NCBI GenBank assembly: GCA_003367665.1
Contig: QKXI01000001.1
Coordinates: 372,001 to 436,000, forward strand
Origin: Leifsonia sp. ku-ls
GTDB taxonomy: Bacteria; Actinomycetota; Actinomycetes; Actinomycetales; Microbacteriaceae
Length of the DNA stretch: 64,000 bases
Direction of reading: 5' to 3'
The notes beneath the pieces were generated by a model. That model ran no database searches, was not told where the DNA came from, and was given only the letters and a program-made list of their open reading frames with translations. Both the position numbers and the translations under genes were made by a program. Each line of letters begins with the position of its first letter. Positions within the stretch are counted from its first letter, which is position 1. Below are positions 19,762 through 27,071 of this stretch, piece after piece.

Positions 19762-20916
19762 TCAGCCCAGGTACGCGAGAGCCAGCGTGGCCAGGATGAC
19801 GGTGACGGGCGCGACGAGAAGGCCGAGGAGCATGTAGCGGCTCCAGCGGATCTCGACGTCGAAGCTCGTCAGCCGCTGGTGCCAGAGCAGGGTCGCCAGC
19901 GACGCCCACGGCGTGATCAGCGGACCGGCGTTCACGCCGATGAGCAGGGCCGCGAGCCGGACAGGGCTCTGCGCGACCGGCTCCAGCGCCAGGTAGGCGG
20001 GCAGGTTGTCGATCGCGTTGGCGCCGACGAGACCGGTGAGGGACAGCCGCAGCAGCGCGAGCGGCGACTCCCCGGTGCCGGAGATGCGGGCGAGCAGCGT
20101 CCCGAGCCCCGCCGCGTGCAGTGCCTCGATGAACAGGAAGAGGCCGGAGGCGAGCAGCACCAGCTGCCAGGGCAGCAGTCCGAAGCGCAAGACGCCACGG
20201 CGCCGGACGAGGAAGACGACCGCCAGCACGAGGGCGGCCACGGTCGTCGGGAGCCAGACCGGCAGCCCGGAGACCAGCAGCGGCACCAGCACGACCACCA
20301 CCGCGCCGGACACCCAGAACAGCACCGGATCCTCGATCCCGTCCTCCTCGCCGGTCTCGTAGCGGACGAGCAGCGAGCGGCGGGCGATCACGAAGACGAC
20401 GACCATCGGCACGACCATCGCGACGATCGCCGGGGCGACCATGAGCGCGGCGAAGGCGGCGGGCGACGGGTCGCCCATCGCGTGCTGGGCCAGCAGGTTG
20501 GTCAGGTTGGACACCGGGAGCAGCAGCGAACCGGCGTTCGCCATCCACACGGTGGTGAGGGCGAAGGGCAGCGGATTGAGTCCGGCGTGGCGCGCCAGCA
20601 CGATGACGACCGGGGTGAGCAGCACCGCGGTGGTGTCGAGCGAGAGGAAGACCGTGCTGAGCGCCGCCACCAGCACGACGAGCAGCCACAGCACCCAGGC
20701 GCGCCCGCGTCCCCAGCGCGCCGTCTGCTGGGCCAGCACCGTGAAGACGCCGGCCTCGGCGGCGAGCTCGGTCACGACGGTGATCGCGACGACGAAGAGC
20801 AGGATGGGCCAGACCCGGTCCCAGAGCTCGACCGCCTCCGGCACCGGCAACAGGCCGGTCGCGACGGCGACCCCTCCGAGGACGAGCAGCACGGCGCCCA
20901 CGATCGCGGTGCGCAT
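19762..20916 (-). CDS. ArsB/NhaD-like (ion transporter superfamily) permease
   Basis: A 384-aa integral membrane protein with about ten hydrophobic helices. It contains LSLDTTAVLLTPVVIVLAR and NAGSLLLPVSNLTNLL, typical of the SLC13/ArsB ion-transporter fold (paired helix-break motifs ending in S-N-L-T-N), and the matching second-half motif NAIDNLPAYLALEPV with INAGPLITPWASLATLL-like residues. ArsB exports arsenite/antimonite, but no arsR, arsC or metalloregulator is nearby, so the substrate is open (arsenite, or an anion/Na+ substrate). It faces the YhgE gene tail to tail, with 4 nt between stop codons. Confidence 0.82.
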   Translation of the reverse strand: MRTAIVGAVLLVLGGVAVATGLLPVPEAVELWDRVWPILLFVVAITVVTELAAEAGVFTVLAQQTARWGRGRAWVLWLLVVLVAALSTVFLSLDTTAVLLTPVVIVLARHAGLNPLPFALTTVWMANAGSLLLPVSNLTNLLAQHAMGDPSPAAFAALMVAPAIVAMVVPMVVVFVIARRSLLVRYETGEEDGIEDPVLFWVSGAVVVVLVPLLVSGLPVWLPTTVAALVLAVVFLVRRRGVLRFGLLPWQLVLLASGLFLFIEALHAAGLGTLLARISGTGESPLALLRLSLTGLVGANAIDNLPAYLALEPVAQSPVRLAALLIGVNAGPLITPWASLATLLWHQRLTSFDVEIRWSRYMLLGLLVAPVTVILATLALAYLG

Positions 20917-20979
20917 GCCACCTCCTCCCGGTCCCGACGTTGGAAGCGTACGCTACGGGACGACACCGAAAGGAACGGG

Positions 20980-21198
20980 ATGCGCAAGTACCTCTTCAAC
21001 GGCGCCGTCATCAGCGCGGTCATCGGGCTGTGGACCACCGTCCAATCGTCGAAGAACGGCCCGCGGGACTGGCGGGTCCCGCTGATGTGGATCAACGCCG
21101 GGATCTCGCTCGTGCTGGCCGTCGGGGCGGTGCTGCAGGAGTCGAAGGAGGCCTCCGAGCGCGACGAGTCCGCGATCGGCGCACGAAAGGGTCGCTGA
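20980..21198 (+). CDS. Small membrane protein of unknown function
   Basis: 72 aa. A first short helix (YLFNGAVISAVIGLWTTV) and a second TM (RVPLMWINAGISLVLAVGAVL) are followed by a charged cytoplasmic tail (ESKEASERDESAIGARKGR). The ATG at 20980 has AAGGAACGGG upstream. It is divergent from the ArsB-like gene (63-bp gap). Not recognised as a named family; similar two-helix proteins are common in Microbacteriaceae. Confidence 0.7.
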   Translation: MRKYLFNGAVISAVIGLWTTVQSSKNGPRDWRVPLMWINAGISLVLAVGAVLQESKEASERDESAIGARKGR

Positions 21199-21269
21199 CC
21201 CGCGGATTTCCGCCTGTTTCCCGGCGTGTCCAGCAGGAACACGCGGCGAACGTCCAGGACACTGGTATT

Positions 21270-21281
21270 CAGGTGAACCTG
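21270..21281. repeat. Short palindrome CAGGTGAACCTG before the 173-aa gene
   Basis: CAGGT and ACCTG are exact reverse complements around GA. The site lies 13 nt before the ATG at 21295, overlaps the region of its ribosome site (GGAAGGGG) and could be an operator or an mRNA hairpin. No regulator is encoded next to it. Confidence 0.35.
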
Positions 21282-21294
21282 GAAGGGGTGCGCG

Positions 21295-21816
21295 ATGTTT
21301 GGTCGTAGGCGGCACGTTGCCGTGGTTCCGGCGGCGCCGGTCCCCCAGCTGACGGATGCGCAGATCCTCGAGATCGTGCACCGCAAGGTCGCCGAACTCA
21401 TCGGCGAGGACGGCGAGTGGACGGTGGTCCGCCGCGCCGACGACGACACCGACACGATCTTCCACTCGATCCTCGCGCAGTCGGTCTCGGTGGGCATCGC
21501 CGCCGCGCTCGCGGACGCCCGCCGCCGCCTGGAGGCCGGCGAGTCGCTCTCCGAGCCGCAGCACCTCGCGCCCGAGGCCGCCGACGCGCCCGCGGCCTCG
21601 ACCCCCGCCGAGGACACGCGCGCGGCGCACGTCGCCGTCGAGACGCCGGCCGCGGCCGCTGCCGCAACCGACGCCGTGCCCGCGGCGGCCGCGACCGAGC
21701 CGGCCGCAGAGCCCGCCGCCTTCGGCTGGGAGCCCGCCCCGATCACGCAGTGGACGGACCTCCGTAAGCCGGTGACGGGCGAGTTCCCGCTGGTCTCCCA
21801 CCGCTCCGCGGCCTGA
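21295..21816 (+). CDS. Hypothetical protein, Ala-rich C-terminus
   Basis: 173 aa, soluble. Residues about 18-80 look like a compact helical domain (TDAQILEIVHRKVAELIGED, then WTVVRRADDDTDTIFHSILA and ALADARRRLEAGE). Residues 90-145 are Ala/Pro/Glu-rich and probably disordered, and the end has W-x-P-x-P-I-T-Q-W. A GGAAGGGG ribosome site precedes the ATG. No family recognised. It converges on the G6PDH gene with 3 nt between stops. Confidence 0.65.
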   Translation: MFGRRRHVAVVPAAPVPQLTDAQILEIVHRKVAELIGEDGEWTVVRRADDDTDTIFHSILAQSVSVGIAAALADARRRLEAGESLSEPQHLAPEAADAPAASTPAEDTRAAHVAVETPAAAAAATDAVPAAAATEPAAEPAAFGWEPAPITQWTDLRKPVTGEFPLVSHRSAA

Positions 21817-21819
21817 GGC

Positions 21820-23196
21820 TCAGCCGAGCGGCGCCCAGTCCCCCGGACCGCCCGAACCCGCCGGGTACTCCTCCAGCGGGACGCGTCCGTCGTGCCAGGC
21901 CGCCAGCACGGGTTCGACGATCCGCCAGCACTCCACCGCCGTGTCGGCGCGCACGGACAGCGACGGGTCGCCGTCCAGGATGCCCTCCAGCACTTCGCCG
22001 TAGGCCAGCAGCGCGCCGGGCCCGAAGTCGGCGGTCAGGGTCGTGCGCTCCAGCTTCATCGGGTCGTCCGTGCCGTTGATGTTCAGCTCCAGCGACATCG
22101 AGTCGGGGGCGAACAGCAGCCGCAGCTTCGCCGGCTCCGTCGTGCCGCTCAGCCCGGTCGGGATGTGCTGCGCGGGCGTGAAGGTGATCACCATCTCCCG
22201 CCTCCGGCTGCCGAGCGCCTTGCCCGACCGCAGGGTGAACGGCACGCCCTTCCAACGCCAGGTGTCGACCTGCAGGGTCACCTCGGCCAGCGTCTCCGTC
22301 TCCCGGGACGGGTCGACGCCCGCCTCGTCCGCGTAGGCGGGCAGCGTCGTCCCGTCGATCTCGCCCGCCGCGTACCGGGCGCGCCGGCTCGCGGCGACGG
22401 GGTCGTCGCCCCACACCTTCGTCGCCCGGAGCACGAGCTCCTTCGCGTCGCGGAGGTCGGCCTCCCCCAGCGTCGATGGCGGCTCCATGGCGAGCACGGC
22501 CATCACCTGCAGCAGGTGACTCTGGATCATGTCCACGAGTGCGCCGGCGCCGTCGTAGTAGCGCGCCCGGCCCTCGAGGGCGAGGGTCTCGTCGTAGATC
22601 ACGTCCACGCGCTGGATGCGCAGGCCGTCCCAGAGCGGCTCCAGGATGCTGTTGGCGAAGCGCACGCCCAGGATGTTGAACACGCTGGACCGGCCGAGGA
22701 AGTGGTCCACCCGGTGGATCCGGTCCTCCGGCACGAGGGTCGCCAGGGTCGCGTTCAACCGGACGGCGCTCTCACGGTCGGTGCCGAACGGCTTCTCCAG
22801 CGCGAGGGTCAGCCCGTCGGGCAGGTCGAGCGTCTGCAGCGCCTCGCACGCCTTGGCGGTGACCGCGGGCGGCAGGGCGAAGTAGAGGGCGGGCACGCCG
22901 GTCGCCTCGCCGAGCAGGGACTTCAGATCGTCGGCGCTGGTGGCGTCGGCCTTGACGTAGCGCGTCTCCTTCAGCAGCTTCTCGACCGTGTCGCCCCGCG
23001 CGTCCACGGTCGAGAACGACTTAGAGACGATCGCGCGCCACGCGTCGTCGTCGAGGTCGTCGCTGCTGGAGCCGATCAGCGTGACGCTGCGCGTCGGCTG
23101 GTCGGTGAGCAGCTGTCCGATGGCGGGAAGGAGGAGCCGCGACGTGAGATCGCCGGATGCTCCGAGAATCACCAGAGTGTCCACGGACTGCGTCAT
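21820..23196 (-). CDS. zwf: Glucose-6-phosphate dehydrogenase-like protein (divergent paralogue)
   Basis: A 458-aa member of the G6PDH family (glucose-6-phosphate plus NADP+ to 6-phosphogluconolactone). The coenzyme motif GASGDLTSRLLLPAI and the substrate helix MIQSHLLQVMAVLAMEPP are normal. The active-site motif usually written R-I-D-H-Y-L-G-K reads RVDHFLGR here, so the substrate-binding Lys is Arg and the Tyr is Phe. It is shorter than usual (about 490-515) and has no opcA, tal or pgi nearby, unlike the pentose-phosphate zwf. The start at ATG 23196 is supported by TACTGT 7 nt upstream; the GTG at 23205 overlaps that -10. Activity needs testing. Confidence 0.82.
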   Translation of the reverse strand: MTQSVDTLVILGASGDLTSRLLLPAIGQLLTDQPTRSVTLIGSSSDDLDDDAWRAIVSKSFSTVDARGDTVEKLLKETRYVKADATSADDLKSLLGEATGVPALYFALPPAVTAKACEALQTLDLPDGLTLALEKPFGTDRESAVRLNATLATLVPEDRIHRVDHFLGRSSVFNILGVRFANSILEPLWDGLRIQRVDVIYDETLALEGRARYYDGAGALVDMIQSHLLQVMAVLAMEPPSTLGEADLRDAKELVLRATKVWGDDPVAASRRARYAAGEIDGTTLPAYADEAGVDPSRETETLAEVTLQVDTWRWKGVPFTLRSGKALGSRRREMVITFTPAQHIPTGLSGTTEPAKLRLLFAPDSMSLELNINGTDDPMKLERTTLTADFGPGALLAYGEVLEGILDGDPSLSVRADTAVECWRIVEPVLAAWHDGRVPLEEYPAGSGGPGDWAPLG

Positions 23197-23204
23197 GCCG
23201 ATCA

Positions 23205-23219
23205 CAGTACGGCCATACT
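23205..23219. promoter_or_regulatory. Back-to-back -10 elements of the zwf-like and GH15 genes
   Basis: Minus-strand TACTGT (23210-23205) is 7 nt from the zwf-like ATG; plus-strand CATACT (23214-23219) is 6 nt from the GH15 ATG. Both mRNAs would be leaderless. Each promoter's -35 region would fall in the other gene's first codons. Confidence 0.55.
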
Positions 23220-23225
23220 GGGAAT

Positions 23226-25001
23226 ATGTCGCTCCCCATCGAGGATTACGCCCTGATCAGTGACTGCTTCACCGGGGCCCTCGTCGGGAAGGACGGCAGC
23301 ATCGACTGGCTCTGCCTCCCGCGCTACGACTCGCGTTCGATGTTCGGCGCCCTGCTCGGCACCGAGAACCACGGTCGCTGGCTGGTCGCCCCGGCCGACG
23401 CGTCCGCCACGAGCACCCGCCGGTACGAGAAGGACACGATGATCCTCGTCACGCGGTGGCGCACGGCCGACGGCGAGGTGGAGGTCACCGACGCCATGCC
23501 GATGGGCGACCACCGCGCCGACGTGATCCGGCGCGTGCGCGGGGTCCGCGGCACGGTCCGCATGCACCAGGACCTGCGCATCCGGTTCGGGTACGCCACC
23601 GCCATCCCGTGGGTGCGGCAGGTGAAGTCGGAGCGGCCGCACGCGCTGGTCGCGGTCGCCGGCCCGGATGCGATCGTGGTGCGCGGCGCGGAGCTGCACC
23701 CGGCCGACCACACGCACGAGGGCGACTTCACCGTCCGCGCCGGGGAGACGGTCGACCTCACGCTGACCTGGTACCCGTCACACCGCGAGCCGCCGGAGCA
23801 CCTCGACGTCGAATCGGCGCTCCAGCGCACCCGCGACTGGTGGACCGACTGGGCCAGCCGGGCGACCCACCAGGGGCCCTACCGCGACGAGGTGGTCCGC
23901 TCGCTGCTCCTGCTGCGCGCGCTGTCGCACCTGGAGACCGGCGGCGTCGTCGCCGCGGCGACCACCTCCCTGCCGGAGGCCTTCGGCGGAGAGCGCAACT
24001 GGGACTACCGCTACGTCTGGCTGCGCGACGCCTCCCTCACGATCGGCGTCCTGCTCGCGCACGGCTACAACGACTACGTCGACCACTGGCGCGACTGGCT
24101 GCTGCGCGCGATCGCCGGCGACCCGGGCGAGGTGCAGATCATGTACGGGCTGGCGGGCGAGCGCGACCTCTCGGAGCGCGTCATCGACAGCCTGCCCGGC
24201 TACCAGGGCGCCCGCCCGGTTCGGCTCGGCAACGACGCCTCCAACCAGTTCCAGGCCGACGTCATCGGCGAGGTCATGCTCGGGCTCGACCGCGGCCGGC
24301 GCGCCGGCGTCGCCGAGACCCGGTTCTCGTGGGCGCTGCAGCGGGCGCTGATGGGCTACCTCGAACAGCACTGGCGCGACCCCGACCACGGGATCTGGGA
24401 GATCCGCGACGAGCCGCAGCAGTTCACCCACTCCCGTGCGCTGGTGTGGGCCGCCTTCGACTGCGCCGTGCGCGCCGTCGAGCAGTACGGCCTCGACGGA
24501 CCGGCCGAGCGCTGGAAGCGTGAGCGCGACGCCATCCGCGCCGACATCGAGGCGAACGGCTGGGACGAGCACCGCGGCACCTACGTGCAGCACTACGGCA
24601 CGACGGAGGTGGACGCGTCCCTCCTGCAGCTCGCCCAGGTCGGCTACGTCTCGGCCGACGACCCGCGGATGCTCGGCACCGTACGCGCCATCGAGGAGGA
24701 CCTGCTCCGCGACGGCCTGCTGCTGCGCTACCGCACCGAGAGCGGGGTGGACGGGCTGCCGCCCGGCGAGCATCCCTTCCTCGCCTGCTCCTTCTGGCTG
24801 GCCGAGCAGTACGCCGCGTCGGGCCGGCACGAGGACGCCGTCCGCCTGATGGACCGGCTGGTCGGGCTGGCGAACGACGTCGGCATGCTGTCCGAGGAAT
24901 ACGACGTCGACGGGCGGTCGCACGCGGGCAACACGCCGCAGGCCCTCACCCACCTGGCGCTGGTGCGCGCCGCGGACGCGATCGGCGGCGTCCCGCTGTG
25001 A
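23226..25001 (+). CDS. Glycoside hydrolase family 15 (glucoamylase/trehalase type)
   Basis: 591 aa, no signal peptide, so cytoplasmic. An N-terminal beta-domain starting [31 protein letters not shown] is followed by an (alpha/alpha)6 barrel with the family blocks [33 protein letters not shown] (general acid region), [13 protein letters not shown], and the final [18 protein letters not shown] containing the second catalytic Glu. Actinobacterial cytoplasmic GH15 enzymes of this type include the mycobacterial trehalase; substrate here could be trehalose or alpha-glucans. Its neighbour, a G6PDH-like protein, and otsAB 10 kb away make a glucose-releasing role plausible. The clpS start overlaps its stop. 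Confidence 0.88.
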   Translation: MSLPIEDYALISDCFTGALVGKDGSIDWLCLPRYDSRSMFGALLGTENHGRWLVAPADASATSTRRYEKDTMILVTRWRTADGEVEVTDAMPMGDHRADVIRRVRGVRGTVRMHQDLRIRFGYATAIPWVRQVKSERPHALVAVAGPDAIVVRGAELHPADHTHEGDFTVRAGETVDLTLTWYPSHREPPEHLDVESALQRTRDWWTDWASRATHQGPYRDEVVRSLLLLRALSHLETGGVVAAATTSLPEAFGGERNWDYRYVWLRDASLTIGVLLAHGYNDYVDHWRDWLLRAIAGDPGEVQIMYGLAGERDLSERVIDSLPGYQGARPVRLGNDASNQFQADVIGEVMLGLDRGRRAGVAETRFSWALQRALMGYLEQHWRDPDHGIWEIRDEPQQFTHSRALVWAAFDCAVRAVEQYGLDGPAERWKRERDAIRADIEANGWDEHRGTYVQHYGTTEVDASLLQLAQVGYVSADDPRMLGTVRAIEEDLLRDGLLLRYRTESGVDGLPPGEHPFLACSFWLAEQYAASGRHEDAVRLMDRLVGLANDVGMLSEEYDVDGRSHAGNTPQALTHLALVRAADAIGGVPL

Positions 25002-25300
25002 CGGACACCTCGACCGCCGCGGGCACACTGGAGGAGACCGGGACCGACGAGCTGCTGCAGCTCGGCTCGCCCTGGGTCACCATCGTCTGGAACGACCCGG
25101 TCAACCTGATGAGCTACGTCACCTACGTCTTCCAGACCTACTTCGGCTTCCCACGCAAGGAGGCCGAACGGCTGATGATGCTGGTGCACACCGAGGGCCG
25201 CGCGGTCGTCGCCACGGGAACGCGCGAGGAGATGGAGCGGCACGTGGAGGCGATGCACGACTACGGCCTGTGGGCGACGCTGACGAAGGCGGACGCGTGA
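24998..25300 (+). CDS. clpS: ATP-dependent Clp protease adaptor
   Basis: A 100-aa adaptor that delivers N-end-rule substrates to ClpA/ClpC. The core reads [20 protein letters not shown] with the characteristic W-N-D-P-V-N-x-M motif that lines the N-degron pocket, followed by [15 protein letters not shown] and a C-terminal [15 protein letters not shown] helix. The first 25 residues are the usual flexible arm. The start is GTG 24998, overlapping the GH15 stop (GTGA), and the stop overlaps the DUF2017 start in the same way, so all three are translationally coupled. Confidence 0.95.
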   Translation: MTDTSTAAGTLEETGTDELLQLGSPWVTIVWNDPVNLMSYVTYVFQTYFGFPRKEAERLMMLVHTEGRAVVATGTREEMERHVEAMHDYGLWATLTKADA

Positions 25301-25803
25301 TCCCGTTCCGCCGCCGCCGCGACGGCCGCGTCGCGGCGCGCTTCGAGCCCGGCGAGGCGCAGCTGCTGCTGTCGCTCGCCGAGGAGGCCGGCGACCTCGC
25401 CCGCGCGGCCGCGTCGCCGGAGAACGCGATCGCCGACCCGGCGCTCGGCCGCCTGCTGCCCAACGCCTACCCGGACGACCCGGAGGCGTCGGCCGAGTTC
25501 CGGCGCTTCACCGCCCCGGGCCTCGCCGACCGCAAGGAGGCGGCCGCGCGGACGATGCAGGACACGCTGTCCTCCGCCCCCGGAGGCGCACGCGTCGAGG
25601 TCGTGCTCGACGACGCCCAGGCGACCGCGTGGCTGCGCACCATCACGGATCTGCGCCTGGTGCTGGCCGCGCGCCTGGGCATCCGGGAGGACGGGGACGA
25701 GGGCGACATCCACGACGAGGAGTCCGCGATGCAGCGGGCGGTCTACGACTGGCTGGCCACCGTGCAGGAGTTCCTCGTGCTCGCCCTCCGCCCCCGGCGC
25801 TGA
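25297..25803 (+). CDS. DUF2017 family protein
   Basis: 168 aa, soluble, helical. It begins [20 protein letters not shown] and has the conserved [20 protein letters not shown] motif, matching the actinobacterial DUF2017 family that regularly follows clpS. GTG start overlapping the clpS stop (GTGA). The conserved pairing suggests a role in proteolysis or its control, but no biochemical function is known to me. It ends 2 nt before the stop of the convergent baeRF gene. Confidence 0.88.
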   Translation: MIPFRRRRDGRVAARFEPGEAQLLLSLAEEAGDLARAAASPENAIADPALGRLLPNAYPDDPEASAEFRRFTAPGLADRKEAAARTMQDTLSSAPGGARVEVVLDDAQATAWLRTITDLRLVLAARLGIREDGDEGDIHDEESAMQRAVYDWLATVQEFLVLALRPRR

Positions 25804-25805
25804 GG

Positions 25806-26927
25806 TCAAACGGGGTAGCGGACCGCGGCGGCGGCCGGGCCGCCGCCCGGCACATCGTCGGCGCGGAGGGCGTACACCTTCGCCTTCGAGGACAGGGCGC
25901 GGCGGATGATCTCGTCGACGACGCCGTAGTCGCCCGGTGCGTCCTCCGGGGCGAGGTCGATCGCGCCCGTCGTCTCGTCGACCGTGCCGGGCACTCGGCG
26001 GTCGATGTCGATGATGAGCGACTCGACCGCGCCGAACGTCGCCGCGCGCGCGATGTCGCTGAGGTCGACGAGCGCGGTGCCGGCCGCGATGCGACCCTCG
26101 TAGGTCTCGCGGAGCTCCCCCACCTTGCGCGCGTACACGCGGTCGAGCACGGCACGCGCGGCGGTGGCGAGCTCCTCGTCGGTCTTGTCCTCCGGATTGC
26201 CCGGAATGGTCTCCGGCACGAGCGTCGGGTGTTCCCCCGCACCGCGGAAGATGCCGGCGAGGGGCTCGGCGGCGGCGAGGATGAGCGGCTCGGTAGAGTT
26301 CGCCAGCAGCGGGTGCAGCGCGCGCTCGATCGCCTGCACGTACTCCAGCATCCGCACCTTCTGGCCCTCGGAGCCCTGGATGCGCCCGTCCGGCGAGCGT
26401 CCGCTGACCGACGTGAGGCCCACGGCCGCGGCCACGTCCTTCGGCATCCCGGGCACGTCGACCCGCTCCGGGGGCCGGTCGGGCGTGAGGTGCAGCAGCC
26501 GCACCGAGTTGCCGGCCAGCGCCAGCACCAGCGCCGACTGCGGGAACGTGAGTGCCCGCAGCAGCGGCTTGACGTAGAACCGGTCGGCGACCTCGCAGGC
26601 GGTGCCCAGCCGGTTGGGCAGGCGGAAGGTCTCCGCAAGCTCGCCGTCGAGGAAGACCGCGAGGGAGCGGGACTGGTAGCGCCAGAAGTCGCGGTCGTCG
26701 AGGATGCGCTCGCCCTCGGCCTGCACCGCCTGGATGCGGGCACGCGGCACCTGCATGGCCTCCAGGGACCGGACGGCGGAGGCGAGATGGTTCTTCAGTT
26801 CGATCCTGGCCCGGTCGGCTTCGGCGGGCGTCGTGCCCGTCGGCAGGTAGATGCTCACGCATCCCGGTTGCCGGAAGGCGGCGATGCGCTCCACGTCGGC
26901 CTTGGTGGGAACGTCTTTGTACTCCAC
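25806..26927 (-). CDS. baeRF-type (bacterial archaeo-eukaryotic release-factor-like) protein
   Basis: 373 aa, cytoplasmic. The N-terminal half (CVSIYLPTGTTPAEADRARI, and SRSLAVFLDGELAETFRLP) and the C-terminal eRF1-domain-3-like half with E-Y-V-Q-A-I-E-R-A-L and L-I-L-A-A-A-E-P-L fit the baeRF group, bacterial relatives of archaeal/eukaryotic eRF1 and Pelota thought to act on stalled ribosomes or as stress proteins. The start is GTG 26927 with AGGAGG 7 nt upstream, an unusually strong site. It is divergent from the sugar locus. Family assignment is by pattern memory and moderately sure. Confidence 0.68.
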   Translation of the reverse strand: MEYKDVPTKADVERIAAFRQPGCVSIYLPTGTTPAEADRARIELKNHLASAVRSLEAMQVPRARIQAVQAEGERILDDRDFWRYQSRSLAVFLDGELAETFRLPNRLGTACEVADRFYVKPLLRALTFPQSALVLALAGNSVRLLHLTPDRPPERVDVPGMPKDVAAAVGLTSVSGRSPDGRIQGSEGQKVRMLEYVQAIERALHPLLANSTEPLILAAAEPLAGIFRGAGEHPTLVPETIPGNPEDKTDEELATAARAVLDRVYARKVGELRETYEGRIAAGTALVDLSDIARAATFGAVESLIIDIDRRVPGTVDETTGAIDLAPEDAPGDYGVVDEIIRRALSSKAKVYALRADDVPGGGPAAAAVRYPV

Positions 26928-27007
26928 GGGAGGTCCTCCTACGCAGCGATGGCGGATTCGCGTGCGGCCAGTCTGGTCGGGCGACGGGGGGCTTCACAAG
27001 ACCGGCG

Positions 27008-27036
27008 TTGACTTTCGGACGCAGGGCGTCTACGGT
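27008..27036 (+). promoter_or_regulatory. Promoter of the sugar locus
   Basis: -35 TTGACT at 27008-27013, a 17-bp spacer, and -10 TACGGT at 27031-27036. Predicted start near 27043, inside the palindrome that follows. Confidence 0.72.
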
Positions 27037-27040
27037 CCTT

Positions 27041-27052
27041 TAAACCGGTTTA
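27041..27052. promoter_or_regulatory. LacI-type operator TAAACCGGTTTA
   Basis: A perfect 12-bp palindrome with the central C-G step typical of LacI-family sites. It starts 5 bp after the -10 and covers the predicted transcription start, so binding would block initiation. The LacI regulator encoded by the second gene of the locus is the obvious ligand. Confidence 0.82.
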
Positions 27053-27071
27053 GATGACAAAGGACGCAACG

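Noticed and set aside
19762-20916. Arsenic-resistance operon
   Set aside because: Only an ArsB-like permease is present; no ArsR, ArsC or ACR3 gene or ArsR-type operator is visible nearby.
23197-23205. GTG 23205 as start of the G6PDH-like gene
   Set aside because: It overlaps the TACTGT -10 and adds residues not typical of the family; ATG 23196 fits the leaderless pattern.
27054-27071. ATG 27054 as start of the secreted enzyme
   Set aside because: It lies right at the operator and has no ribosome site; ATG 27072 has AAAGGA at 7 nt and a better signal peptide.
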